Assembly: GCA_964395045.1 (NCBI GenBank)
Contig: CAYNBE010000165.1
Location: forward strand, 1 to 8,444
Origin: UBA1413 sp964395045
GTDB taxonomy: Bacteria > Bacteroidota > Bacteroidia > Bacteroidales > Prolixibacteraceae
Length of the DNA stretch: 8,444 nt
Direction of reading: 5' to 3'
Of this stretch, positions 1 to 6,166 are shown piece by piece (within the stretch, counting starts at the first letter, position 1; every line of letters begins with the position of its first letter). The notes under the pieces were generated by a model, which did not search any database, had not been told where the DNA came from, and saw only the letters and a program-made list of their open reading frames with translations. The position numbers and the translations under genes are program-made.

Positions 1-66
1 GGCGTTAGAAATACATGTAAAGAATGTAGAAAAAAAGAGAAAAGTGAATATCTTAACTTACTGTAA
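1..66 (+). CDS. Possible 3' end of a gene, CxxC-containing basic tail (partial)
   Basis: A plus-strand frame is open from the first base and stops with TAA at 64-66, giving 21 residues that end in SEYLNLL. It contains the motif NTCKECRKKEK, a CxxC followed by basic residues. Such tails resemble zinc-binding CxxC knuckles in HNH nucleases and small phage-type proteins, but 21 residues cannot establish a family. An alternative minus-strand frame over the same bases is also open, so the coding call itself is uncertain. The rest of the gene would lie outside the window to the left. Confidence 0.3.
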   Translation, partial: GVRNTCKECRKKEKSEYLNLL

Positions 67-176
67 ATAAATTTATTAATTGTATTATGCTACTTTAAAC
101 CATTCGTGGCAAATATAAGATATTTATTGAAAATCTCGGGATGTTCCGGGCAGTCATTTCTGACTGTTTAAAAAAG
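67..176. other. AT-rich intergenic region with a small hairpin
   Basis: This gap lies beyond the 3' end of the minus-strand gene at 177-584. It is AT-rich and carries one clean hairpin, CAGTCA-TTTC-TGACTG at 151-166 (six base pairs, four-base loop). In neither direction is it followed by a proper T-run, so it is a weak terminator candidate at best. The bases at 110-117 read TATATTTG on the minus strand, which matches TAnnTTTG, but no gene start follows and no -33 element is seen, so chance is likely in such AT-rich DNA. Confidence 0.4.
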
Positions 177-584
177 TCATAAGTACTTCGGATGCAGAAT
201 TTCGGAATAGATCACAGCGTCTTTCAGAGAAAATCTTTCCAGGAGGTCCGGATCATCCGGTTCTGGGATTCCGTCGCTTTTTCTGACCATTGTTCCAGTA
301 ACAATCTCGTTTCTCATCCCCTCTTCAGGCCCACCAAAAGACGTTGTGTTTTCCTTTAAAAGCGTTGGATTTTTTAGCGGTTGCACGCGTGGAAGGGTTT
401 TTGCAACATCCCTGGAAACTGGCCGGGGCCCGGGCTCCACCCTTTTTTCACCAAAGAATCCCTCCGGGAAATCAGGGTCTCTTTCCTGACCCGATTGTAT
501 CGCCCGTTTTTTGTTTTTCGACTGGTTTATCGCTGCAACGATCGCAAATACAATTGTCAAAAGTATGATAATGATGTCATCCAT
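177..584 (-). CDS. Small single-pass membrane protein of unknown function
   Basis: The gene encodes 135 residues that I cannot assign to a named family. Residues 3-19 form a hydrophobic segment (IIIILLTIVFAIVAAI), with two acidic residues before it and a basic stretch KNKKR after it, which predicts one membrane helix with a cytoplasmic C-terminus. Residues 25-110 are rich in Pro, Gly, Glu and Arg and look disordered. The C-terminus (about 114-134) is compact and ordered in appearance: LLERFSLKDAVIYSEILH. I recall similar xAVIYSEIL tails in small Bacteroidetes hypothetical proteins, which suggests a conserved docking or interaction segment; that is memory, not a search. The ATG at 582-584 is the only sensible start because it gives the full membrane helix; no Shine-Dalgarno sequence precedes it. 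It is divergent from the Rieske-like gene across 71 bases. Confidence 0.75.
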   Translation of the reverse strand: MDDIIIILLTIVFAIVAAINQSKNKKRAIQSGQERDPDFPEGFFGEKRVEPGPRPVSRDVAKTLPRVQPLKNPTLLKENTTSFGGPEEGMRNEIVTGTMVRKSDGIPEPDDPDLLERFSLKDAVIYSEILHPKYL

Positions 585-655
585 ACAGAATTCATTATTT
601 AAATAATAAACAGCTATTTTCGTTGTTTGATTGATAACTGATAAAAGTAATAAAA
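585..655. promoter_or_regulatory. Divergent intergenic region with AT palindrome
   Basis: These 71 bases separate two divergent start codons and so should contain promoters for both. A perfect 14-base palindrome, ATTATTTAAATAAT, lies at 594-607. No exact TAnnTTTG element is present. The nearest are TATTTTCG at 615-622 on the plus strand and TACTTTTA (642-649) on the minus strand, each one base off, without a convincing -33 element. No Shine-Dalgarno sequence precedes either start. Confidence 0.35.
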
Positions 656-1087
656 ATGAACATCGCGACAGGTCTAATCAGAAAGTTTTTTTTGTTCCTG
701 CTTTTTGCTCTCATTGCATGGTCAGGTTGTGACAGGGAACAAAACAGGATTATTCCGTATGTACCTGTCCGGTTTGAAGTTAACCTGAATATTGTGAATG
801 AGCTGACCATTCCCGGCAATTCGGTTTTTTTTCAGGGACCCGGGTACGCCGGGATCATCGTTCTTTGCGAGTCGCCGGGGATTTACCAGGCATACGACGC
901 TGCATGCACCCATGAGATTTCGGCAACCTGTGTGGTAAAAAATGAAGGAGTACTGGGAACCTGTCCGTGTTGTGGGTCACAATATGTGCTGATGGGCGGT
1001 GCATATCCGGCTAAGGGCCCTGCTTCCATTCCGCTTCAGTCATACCATGTTTCGGTCATGGGCAATATCGTGAGGGTTTACAACTGA
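656..1087 (+). CDS. Rieske-like lipoprotein with altered cluster ligands
   Basis: The gene encodes 143 residues. Residues 1-24 are a signal peptide (hydrophobic FFLFLLFALIAW) ending at SGC, so Cys25 is a likely lipidated cysteine; the Trp at -3 of the lipobox is atypical. The rest resembles a Rieske domain: CTH at 84-86, then CPCCGSQY at 103-110, then a GGAYPAKGPASIPLQSYHV segment (114-132) like the proline/glycine loop and last strands of Rieske folds. A classical Rieske [2Fe-2S] site is CxH...CxxH. Here the second histidine is Cys106, giving CxH-x16-CxxC. Cys92 and Cys105 could correspond to the disulfide pair of classical Rieske proteins, although Cys92 is displaced. Whether it binds Fe-S, zinc or nothing cannot be told from sequence. 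Predicted location is the periplasm or outer membrane as a lipoprotein. It converges on ahcY with no spacing. Confidence 0.8.
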   Translation: MNIATGLIRKFFLFLLFALIAWSGCDREQNRIIPYVPVRFEVNLNIVNELTIPGNSVFFQGPGYAGIIVLCESPGIYQAYDAACTHEISATCVVKNEGVLGTCPCCGSQYVLMGGAYPAKGPASIPLQSYHVSVMGNIVRVYN

Positions 1088-2506
1088 TCAGTACCGGTAA
1101 TGGTCAGGTTTAAACGGACCTTCTTTCGAAACACCGATATATTGTGATTGTTCTTCAGTCAGGGTTGTAAGCTTTACCCCCAGCTGTAGAAGATGAAGCC
1201 GTGCCACTTCCTCGTCAAGTTTTTTTGGCAGGCGGTAAACGTCGGTTTTGTAATTGTTTTGCCAGAGTTCAATCTGAGCAAGGGTCTGGTTTGTAAATGA
1301 ATTGCTCATTACAAAGGAGGGGTGGCCGGTGGCACATCCCAGGTTGACAAGACGTCCTTCGGCAAGCAGGAATATAGAGTGTCCATCGGGAAACAAATAC
1401 CTGTCGACCTGTGGTTTGATGTTTATTTTTGTGATTCCCGGCCATTTCTCAAGACGTGCGACCTGGATTTCGTTGTCGAAGTGACCGATATTGCATACAA
1501 TTGCCTGGTCCTTCATGGCAGCCATGTGTTCAACAGTGATTACATCGCGGTTTCCGGTTGCGGTCACAAAAATATTTCCTTCGGCCAAGGCATCTTCAAT
1601 GGTTTTCACCTCAAAACCTTCCATGGCGGCTTGCAGTGCACAGATTGGGTCGATTTCGGTCACAATGATCCGGGCACCATATCCTTTCATAGAACGGGCA
1701 CACCCCTTCCCCACGTCACCGTAACCGGCCACAACCACCACTTTTCCAGCAATCATCACATCCGTGGCCCTTTTAATTCCATCGGCGAGGGATTCACGGC
1801 ACCCATACAAATTGTCGAATTTTGACTTGGTTACCGAATCATTCACATTAATGGCCGGAAAGAGCAAGGTTCCCTCATCCTTCATCTGATAAAGCCGGTG
1901 AACCCCTGTTGTTGTTTCTTCTGAAACCCCTTTGATATCATGAACCATTTTGCTCCATCGTCCGGGATTTTTTTCAAGTATCCGTGCCAGAAGAATATTG
2001 AGTTGCCGCTCATCTTCGCCTTCCGCCTGAAGGTTAAGAACCGACGGATCATTTTCAGCCGCAAATCCCCTGTGAACCATCAGGGTGGCGTCGCCTCCGT
2101 CGTCGACTATCAGATTCGGCCCCAACCCGTTGCCAAAATCAAGGGCACGTTCGGTACACCACCAGTATTCGGCAAGGGTTTCCCCTTTCCACGCGAAAAC
2201 AGGGATACCTGAAGCAGCCACTGCCGCTGCCGCATGGTCCTGTGTCGAAAAAATGTTACAACTTGCCCATCTCACCTCAGCACCCAGTTCCATGAGGGTT
2301 TCAATCAGCACTGCCGTTTGGATTGTCATATGAAGGCTTCCGGTTATACGGGCTCCTTTGAGGGGTTGTAGGGGTTTATATCTTCTCCTGATAGCCATCA
2401 ATCCCGGCATTTCTTTCTCGGCAATTTCAATCTCCTTTCTTCCAAATTCTGCCAGGGAGATATCAGCTACTTTATATTCAACGGTTTTCAACATTGTCAT
2501 TGTCAT
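1088..2506 (-). CDS. ahcY: Adenosylhomocysteinase (S-adenosylhomocysteine hydrolase)
   Basis: A cytoplasmic, NAD-dependent enzyme that reversibly splits S-adenosylhomocysteine into adenosine and homocysteine, removing a methyltransferase inhibitor. From the chosen start it has 472 residues, normal for bacterial forms with the insert before the SEETTTG motif. Visible signatures, numbered from this start: GSLHMT at 56-61 with the substrate-site histidine, VDDGGD at 134-139, SEETTTGVHRLY at 195-206, NDSVTKSKFDN with the catalytic-type Lys and Asp at 222-232, the NAD-binding GYGDVGKG at 261-268, and the C-terminal KPDHYRY that reaches into the partner subunit's NAD site. The frame stays open upstream to 2593, but a promoter element lies inside that extension at 2524-2531 and homology begins at about KTVEYKVADI. 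The start is therefore at 2506, or one of two further in-frame ATGs at 2500 and 2494. recQ lies upstream in the same direction. Confidence 0.97.
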   Translation of the reverse strand: MTMTMLKTVEYKVADISLAEFGRKEIEIAEKEMPGLMAIRRRYKPLQPLKGARITGSLHMTIQTAVLIETLMELGAEVRWASCNIFSTQDHAAAAVAASGIPVFAWKGETLAEYWWCTERALDFGNGLGPNLIVDDGGDATLMVHRGFAAENDPSVLNLQAEGEDERQLNILLARILEKNPGRWSKMVHDIKGVSEETTTGVHRLYQMKDEGTLLFPAINVNDSVTKSKFDNLYGCRESLADGIKRATDVMIAGKVVVVAGYGDVGKGCARSMKGYGARIIVTEIDPICALQAAMEGFEVKTIEDALAEGNIFVTATGNRDVITVEHMAAMKDQAIVCNIGHFDNEIQVARLEKWPGITKINIKPQVDRYLFPDGHSIFLLAEGRLVNLGCATGHPSFVMSNSFTNQTLAQIELWQNNYKTDVYRLPKKLDEEVARLHLLQLGVKLTTLTEEQSQYIGVSKEGPFKPDHYRY

Positions 2507-2523
2507 CGTTCTGAAATTTTGCG

Positions 2524-2554
2524 CAAAGCTATTCAAATTTCCCCAATTAAAAAA
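2524..2554 (-). promoter_or_regulatory. Putative Bacteroidetes-type promoter for ahcY
   Basis: On the minus strand TAGCTTTG (2524-2531) matches the Bacteroidetes -7 consensus TAnnTTTG exactly. Nineteen bases upstream lies TTTT (2551-2554), three of four matches to the TTTG -33 element. Transcription would start roughly 10-15 bases before the ATG at 2506, a very short leader that leaves no room for a riboswitch. It implies that ahcY can be expressed independently of recQ. Confidence 0.6.
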
Positions 2555-2596
2555 GGAAACCTTATCTCTGTGATTTTCATGTTGTCCTGTCAAATC

Positions 2597-2621
2597 CTGA
2601 CGAGGTTTTTATTTTCGTCAG
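2597..2621 (-). other. Inverted repeat over the recQ stop codon
   Basis: CTGACGA (2597-2603) and TCGTCAG (2615-2621) form a perfect seven-base-pair stem around an 11-base loop. The recQ stop codon (2618-2620) is inside the stem. On the minus strand the stem is followed by GGATTTGACAGG rather than a T-run, so it is not a standard intrinsic terminator. It could be a transcript-end stabilising hairpin or chance. Confidence 0.35.
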
Positions 2622-4801
2622 TTCCCCAGGTCGGAGAGAAATTTAATCCGCATCAGCCGGATATGATCTGCCGAGTATTCATTTTCCCCGAGTTCTGTAA
2701 CAGCAGCTTCGATCGAATCATCATGTGCTTCCCTGAAATAATCGAAAATCTCCTCCTGTTGTTCTTTGTCCAGCACTTCATTGATGTAATAATCGATATT
2801 GATCCGGGTTCCCGAGTTCACAATGGCTTCTATTTCAGAAATCAGATCGGTAAACTCGATTCCTTTCGCCTCAGCAATATCTTCGAGCGAAATTTTCCTG
2901 TCAATGCTCTGGATGATATAAATTTTATTTTTTGATTTGTTGGCAACAGTTCTGACAATCATATCCTGGGGACGTTCTATTTCATTTTCCTCCACATATT
3001 TCCTGATCAGGGCAAGAAATTCTTTCCCGTATCTTTGAGCTTTCCCCTGCCCCACTCCCTGGATTTTCTGCATTTCATCGAGAGTAACAGGATACTGGAT
3101 TGACATATCAGCCAGTGACGGATCCTGAAAAATGACAAACGGAGGAAGATTCAGCCTCTTGGCGATGCTTTTCCGGAGATCTTTCAGCATGTTGAATAAT
3201 TCGGGGTCACCGCCTGAACCACCAGCGGGGGCACCTGTGGACGATTCATCTTCCTCATCATCATAGCGGTGATTCTTGACAAACTGGAACGGATGTGGAT
3301 TCCTGAGAAATTCATGACCAGCGGGCGTGATTTTCAGCAGTCCGTAATTCTCAATATCCTTTGTAATCAGCCCGGCTACCATTGCTTGCCGGAATATAGC
3401 GTTCCAGAAGTGCTCATCGTGGTCATCTCCCGAACCGAACGATTCAAGTTCATCATGGTGAAACGACTTCACAGCAGCAGTGGATTTTCCTACGAGAATA
3501 TCCGCAATATGTTCACCCTTGTATTTTTCTTTGACCTCAGAAATTGCCTCAAGTGCACGGGTTACTTCATCCTGTGCTTCGACAAATTCCTTAGGATTCA
3601 GGCAGTTATCACAATTGCCACAGTTTTCGCTCTCATATTTTTCCCCAAAATAATGCAACAGGATGATTCTGCGGCAGATGGCAGTTTCGGCGTATGAAAC
3701 TGTGTCGAGCAGGAGCTGACGACCAATTTCCTGTTCAGCCACCGGTTTCCCGTGCATGAATTTGTCAAGTTTCTGAATATCCTTGTAGCTGTAAAAGGTG
3801 ATACACTTTCCTTCGCCGCCGTCACGACCCGAGCGCCCGGTTTCCTGATAATATCCTTCCAGGCTTTTGGGAATATCGTAATGGATCACATACCTGACAT
3901 CGGGTTTATCGATGCCCATTCCGAATGCAATGGTCGCAACCATCACATCCACTTCTTCCATTAGGAAGCGGTCCTGATTGAGGGAACGGGTTGCTGCGTC
4001 CATGCCGGCATGGTAAGGAAGAACTTTTATCCCATTGATTCTCAAAGTCTCGGCCAACTCTTCCACTTTTTTTCTGCTGAGGCAGTAGATAATCCCCGAC
4101 TTACCCGGATTTTCCTTTATAAACTTGATGATCTGGTTTTCAGGTTTCACTTTGGGCCTCACCTCGTAATAAAGATTGGGCCTGTTGAAGGAAGCTTTGA
4201 AAACCTTTGCGTCGAGGATCCCAAGGTTCTTCTGGATATCATGCTGTACTTTTGCGGTAGCTGTCGCAGTCAGCGCAACAATCGGGGCGACGCCGATCTC
4301 CTGTACAATCGGACGGATTCTTCTGTACTCGGGCCTGAAATCGTGACCCCATTCTGAAATGCAGTGCGCTTCATCAATGGCATAAAACGAAACAGATATG
4401 TTTTTGAGAAATTCAACGTTTTCCTCTTTCGTCAACGATTCAGGCGCCACATACAGGAGTTTTGTCTTTCCGCTCAAGACGCTGTCTTTCACCTCCTGAA
4501 TGGCTGATTTTGAAAGAGATGAATTCAGAAAATGTGCAACATTGTCTTCAGTCGATAATCCTCGCATAGAATCTACCTGGTTTTTCATCAGTGCAATCAG
4601 CGGGGAGATGACAATGGCGGTTCCTTCAAGGATCAGGGCAGGAAGCTGATAAATCAGGGATTTGCCTCCGCCTGTCGGCATCAGAACAAATGTATTGTTG
4701 CCTTCCAGTACACTCAGGATAGCCTCTTCCTGCTGTCCCTTGAAACGGTCGAACCCGAAGTATTTTTGCAGATAATCAGTTAATTTCTCCTTTTGTGACA
4801 T
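2618..4801 (-). CDS. recQ: ATP-dependent DNA helicase RecQ
   Basis: A 3'-to-5' superfamily 2 helicase of 727 residues acting in recombination and replication-fork repair. Domain order: helicase core with Walker A PTGGGKS (42-48), DEAH (143-146), the RecQ aromatic-rich loop CISEWGHDFRPEY (147-159), motif III TATAT (178-182) and motif VI QETGRSGRDG (319-328); a zinc site formed by Cys376 and the cluster CGNCDNC (Cys394, 397, 400); a winged-helix region about 405-500; an acidic then Gly/Ser-rich linker (513-531); an HRDC domain about 533-605 with GVGQGKAQRYG; and a C-terminal extension of about 120 residues. The last part makes it longer than E. coli RecQ (about 610 residues), which is usual for Bacteroidetes as I recall, and looks helix-turn-helix-like. 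All catalytic motifs are intact. The ATG at 4801 begins directly before the conserved N-terminal YFGFDRFKGQQ. It is divergent from tatC and upstream of ahcY. Confidence 0.97.
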   Translation of the reverse strand: MSQKEKLTDYLQKYFGFDRFKGQQEEAILSVLEGNNTFVLMPTGGGKSLIYQLPALILEGTAIVISPLIALMKNQVDSMRGLSTEDNVAHFLNSSLSKSAIQEVKDSVLSGKTKLLYVAPESLTKEENVEFLKNISVSFYAIDEAHCISEWGHDFRPEYRRIRPIVQEIGVAPIVALTATATAKVQHDIQKNLGILDAKVFKASFNRPNLYYEVRPKVKPENQIIKFIKENPGKSGIIYCLSRKKVEELAETLRINGIKVLPYHAGMDAATRSLNQDRFLMEEVDVMVATIAFGMGIDKPDVRYVIHYDIPKSLEGYYQETGRSGRDGGEGKCITFYSYKDIQKLDKFMHGKPVAEQEIGRQLLLDTVSYAETAICRRIILLHYFGEKYESENCGNCDNCLNPKEFVEAQDEVTRALEAISEVKEKYKGEHIADILVGKSTAAVKSFHHDELESFGSGDDHDEHFWNAIFRQAMVAGLITKDIENYGLLKITPAGHEFLRNPHPFQFVKNHRYDDEEDESSTGAPAGGSGGDPELFNMLKDLRKSIAKRLNLPPFVIFQDPSLADMSIQYPVTLDEMQKIQGVGQGKAQRYGKEFLALIRKYVEENEIERPQDMIVRTVANKSKNKIYIIQSIDRKISLEDIAEAKGIEFTDLISEIEAIVNSGTRINIDYYINEVLDKEQQEEIFDYFREAHDDSIEAAVTELGENEYSADHIRLMRIKFLSDLGN

Positions 4802-4985
4802 TTCTTATTGTTATTCTGACCAGGTATGAACACCCGTCTCATGCTATTTAAAATTAATGAAAGTTCTGCAAAGCACAAACAAAATACGAATTATTTACAA
4901 TTAATTAAATTTTTACTAACCTGTGGTTTTTGGGGGAACTCTTTATCTTTGCATGAATTACGCATAATGGTTCATAGTTGAATTC
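4802..4985. other. Divergent recQ-tatC intergenic region
   Basis: This 184-base AT-rich gap separates the divergent recQ and tatC starts. It holds the tatC promoter described separately. On the recQ side there is no exact TAnnTTTG; the closest is TATTTTG near 4882-4888 on the minus strand, with one base missing from the spacer, which is not enough for a call. No Shine-Dalgarno sequence precedes recQ. No RNA gene or repeat is visible. Confidence 0.5.
4925..4951 (+). promoter_or_regulatory. Putative Bacteroidetes-type promoter for tatC
   Basis: TATCTTTG at 4944-4951 is an exact match to the TAnnTTTG -7 consensus, placed 34 bases before the tatC ATG. The upstream element at the expected distance is weak (TGTGG just before 4925). 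A leader of about 25-30 bases is implied. Confidence 0.55.
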
Positions 4986-5852
4986 ATGACAGATAAGGGG
5001 AAAAAAGCAGAAGAAAAAAAGATTAGGAAAGAAAAGGCGAAAATCGGTGAGATGTCGTTTCTGGACCATCTCGAAGAGTTGAGGTGGCACATTATCCGTT
5101 CTTTCATAGCAGTGGTGGCATTTGCCATAGTAGCATTTATTATAAGGGATTTTATTTTTGATGAAATCATTTTAAAACCGAGAACACCCGAATTCTGGAC
5201 AAACCGGATGCTTGCGAAACTGGGTGAGATACTGGGGTCGGAAAATCTGAAAATCAACCAGAAAGTTCTCCCACTGATAAATATTAAAATGGCCGGGCAG
5301 TTTTCAATGACGATGCTGGTTTCACTGGTTTCCGGAATCATTATGTCAGCTCCTGTCATTATTTGGGAATTCTGGAAATTTGTCAAACCCGCCCTTTATG
5401 AGAATGAAAAAAAGATTGCGACAGGGGCGGTGTTTTACACGTCCATCCTGTTTGTGATCGGTATCATGTTCGGATATTATCTGATTGTCCCTCTCTCAAC
5501 CGAGTTTTTTAATACATTCCTGATCAGCCCGGAAGTTCAGAACCAGATCAACATCAATTCATACATCAGCATGGTAATGAGCATTGTCCTTTCATCAGGA
5601 ATTGTGTTTCTTTTACCTGTGTTTTCCTATTCCCTCAGCAAGGTGGGGATTATTACTCCCCAGTTTCTAAAGAGTTACAGAAAGCATGCTTATGTTGTAT
5701 TGTTGTTGCTAGCTGCGATTATCACCCCTCCCGATGTCTTCAGCCAGATCATGATTGCCATTCCGCTCGCATTGTTGTATGAATTCAGCATTTTTGTATC
5801 ATGGAGAGTGGTGAAAAGTCAGGAAAAGAAAGAGAAAAAATCGGGTAAATGA
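4986..5852 (+). CDS. tatC: Sec-independent (twin-arginine) translocase subunit TatC
   Basis: TatC is the polytopic inner-membrane receptor that recognises twin-arginine signal peptides and, with TatA-type partners, exports folded proteins. The 288-residue protein shows the family signature FLDHLEELRWHIIRS (25-39), PVIIWEFWKFVKPALY with the following ENEKK (123-143) that carries the conserved signal-peptide-binding glutamate, and ITPPDVFSQIMIAIPLALLYE (246-266). Six membrane segments can be placed at about 38-57, 106-130, 146-168, 193-215, 234-248 and 252-273. A Lys/Glu-rich N-terminal tail (1-21) and a Lys-rich C-terminus (276-288) should be cytoplasmic. The first periplasmic loop (about 64-103) is longer than in E. 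coli. No tatA/B gene is in the window. The ATG at 4986 lies 34 bases after a promoter element, and no Shine-Dalgarno sequence is evident. Confidence 0.96.
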   Translation: MTDKGKKAEEKKIRKEKAKIGEMSFLDHLEELRWHIIRSFIAVVAFAIVAFIIRDFIFDEIILKPRTPEFWTNRMLAKLGEILGSENLKINQKVLPLINIKMAGQFSMTMLVSLVSGIIMSAPVIIWEFWKFVKPALYENEKKIATGAVFYTSILFVIGIMFGYYLIVPLSTEFFNTFLISPEVQNQININSYISMVMSIVLSSGIVFLLPVFSYSLSKVGIITPQFLKSYRKHAYVVLLLLAAIITPPDVFSQIMIAIPLALLYEFSIFVSWRVVKSQEKKEKKSGK

Positions 5853-6166
5853 ATGAAATGAGCATGTATAACGATACACAAACTGAGATGATTATACGTT
5901 ACATGCGAATTCCCCGCCTGCCCTGCCTACCCTGCCTACCGGCAGGCAGGTGGCAGGCAGGCGGCAGGCAGGCATCTGTTTCAACAAGATGCATTTAATG
6001 AACAAAATATGATAAACAGATGAAATAGCCATAAGAACTTAAGCCCATACAAAACGGAAATGAATATATGGCTATTCCATTTCGTTGAGATGTAGATTGA
6101 AAAGCAAAAGTTCTTACGAAAATTGTAGAGATTAACATTGAAAATTCATACGAATGAAAAACTGCC
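5853..6166. other. tatC-lptB intergenic region with nested inverted repeats
   Basis: This 314-base gap contains the GC-rich repeat plus several AT-rich inverted repeats: CATCTGTTT (5973-5981) with AAACAGATG (6014-6022); ATAGCCATA (6025-6033) with TATGGCTAT near 6068-6076; TAAGAACTT (6032-6040) with AAGTTCTTA near 6108-6116; and an imperfect hairpin from about 6053 to 6089. No TAnnTTTG element and no credible gene is seen, apart from a 49-codon frame at 5849-5998 that runs through the repeat. The region may be a structured leader of lptB, a small RNA or a remnant of a mobile repeat. Confidence 0.5.
5916..5974. repeat. GGCAGG-type GC-rich inverted repeat element
   Basis: A GC-rich block stands out in AT-rich surroundings. 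The left arm contains two tandem copies of the nonamer CCTGCCTAC (5922-5930, 5931-5939). The right arm contains three tandem 11-mers, GGCAGGCAGGT (5941-5951) and GGCAGGCAGGC twice (5952-5962, 5963-5973). The arms meet at 5940/5941, where CCTGCCTACC pairs with GGCAGGCAGG apart from one mismatch, so the whole can fold into a long hairpin with slipped registers. I recall similar blocks scattered between genes in Bacteroidetes genomes. It lies just beyond tatC and could limit transcription into lptB or protect the transcript end. Confidence 0.8.

Noticed and set aside
110..117. Minus-strand promoter TATATTTG
   Set aside because: There is no -33 element and no minus-strand gene start downstream; chance is likely in AT-rich sequence.
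151..166. Terminator for the minus-strand gene at 177-584
   Set aside because: On the minus strand the hairpin is followed by CCCGGAAC rather than a T-run.
1322..1825. 167-codon plus-strand frame opposite ahcY
   Set aside because: It lies wholly antisense to a well-conserved enzyme gene and its translation looks like no protein family.
2507..2593. N-terminal extension making adenosylhomocysteinase 501 residues
   Set aside because: The extension has no family resemblance, contains a good promoter element, and the homologous region begins after the ATG at 2506.
2507..2617. SAH or SAM riboswitch upstream of ahcY
   Set aside because: The predicted transcript leader is only about 10-15 bases, and I see no matching conserved core in the 111-base gap.
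3269..3697. 142-codon plus-strand frame opposite recQ
   Set aside because: It is antisense to intact recQ coding sequence and has no promoter or recognisable domain.
5916..5974. CRISPR array
   Set aside because: The repeat units of 9-11 bases are contiguous with no spacers, and the two arms are inverted.
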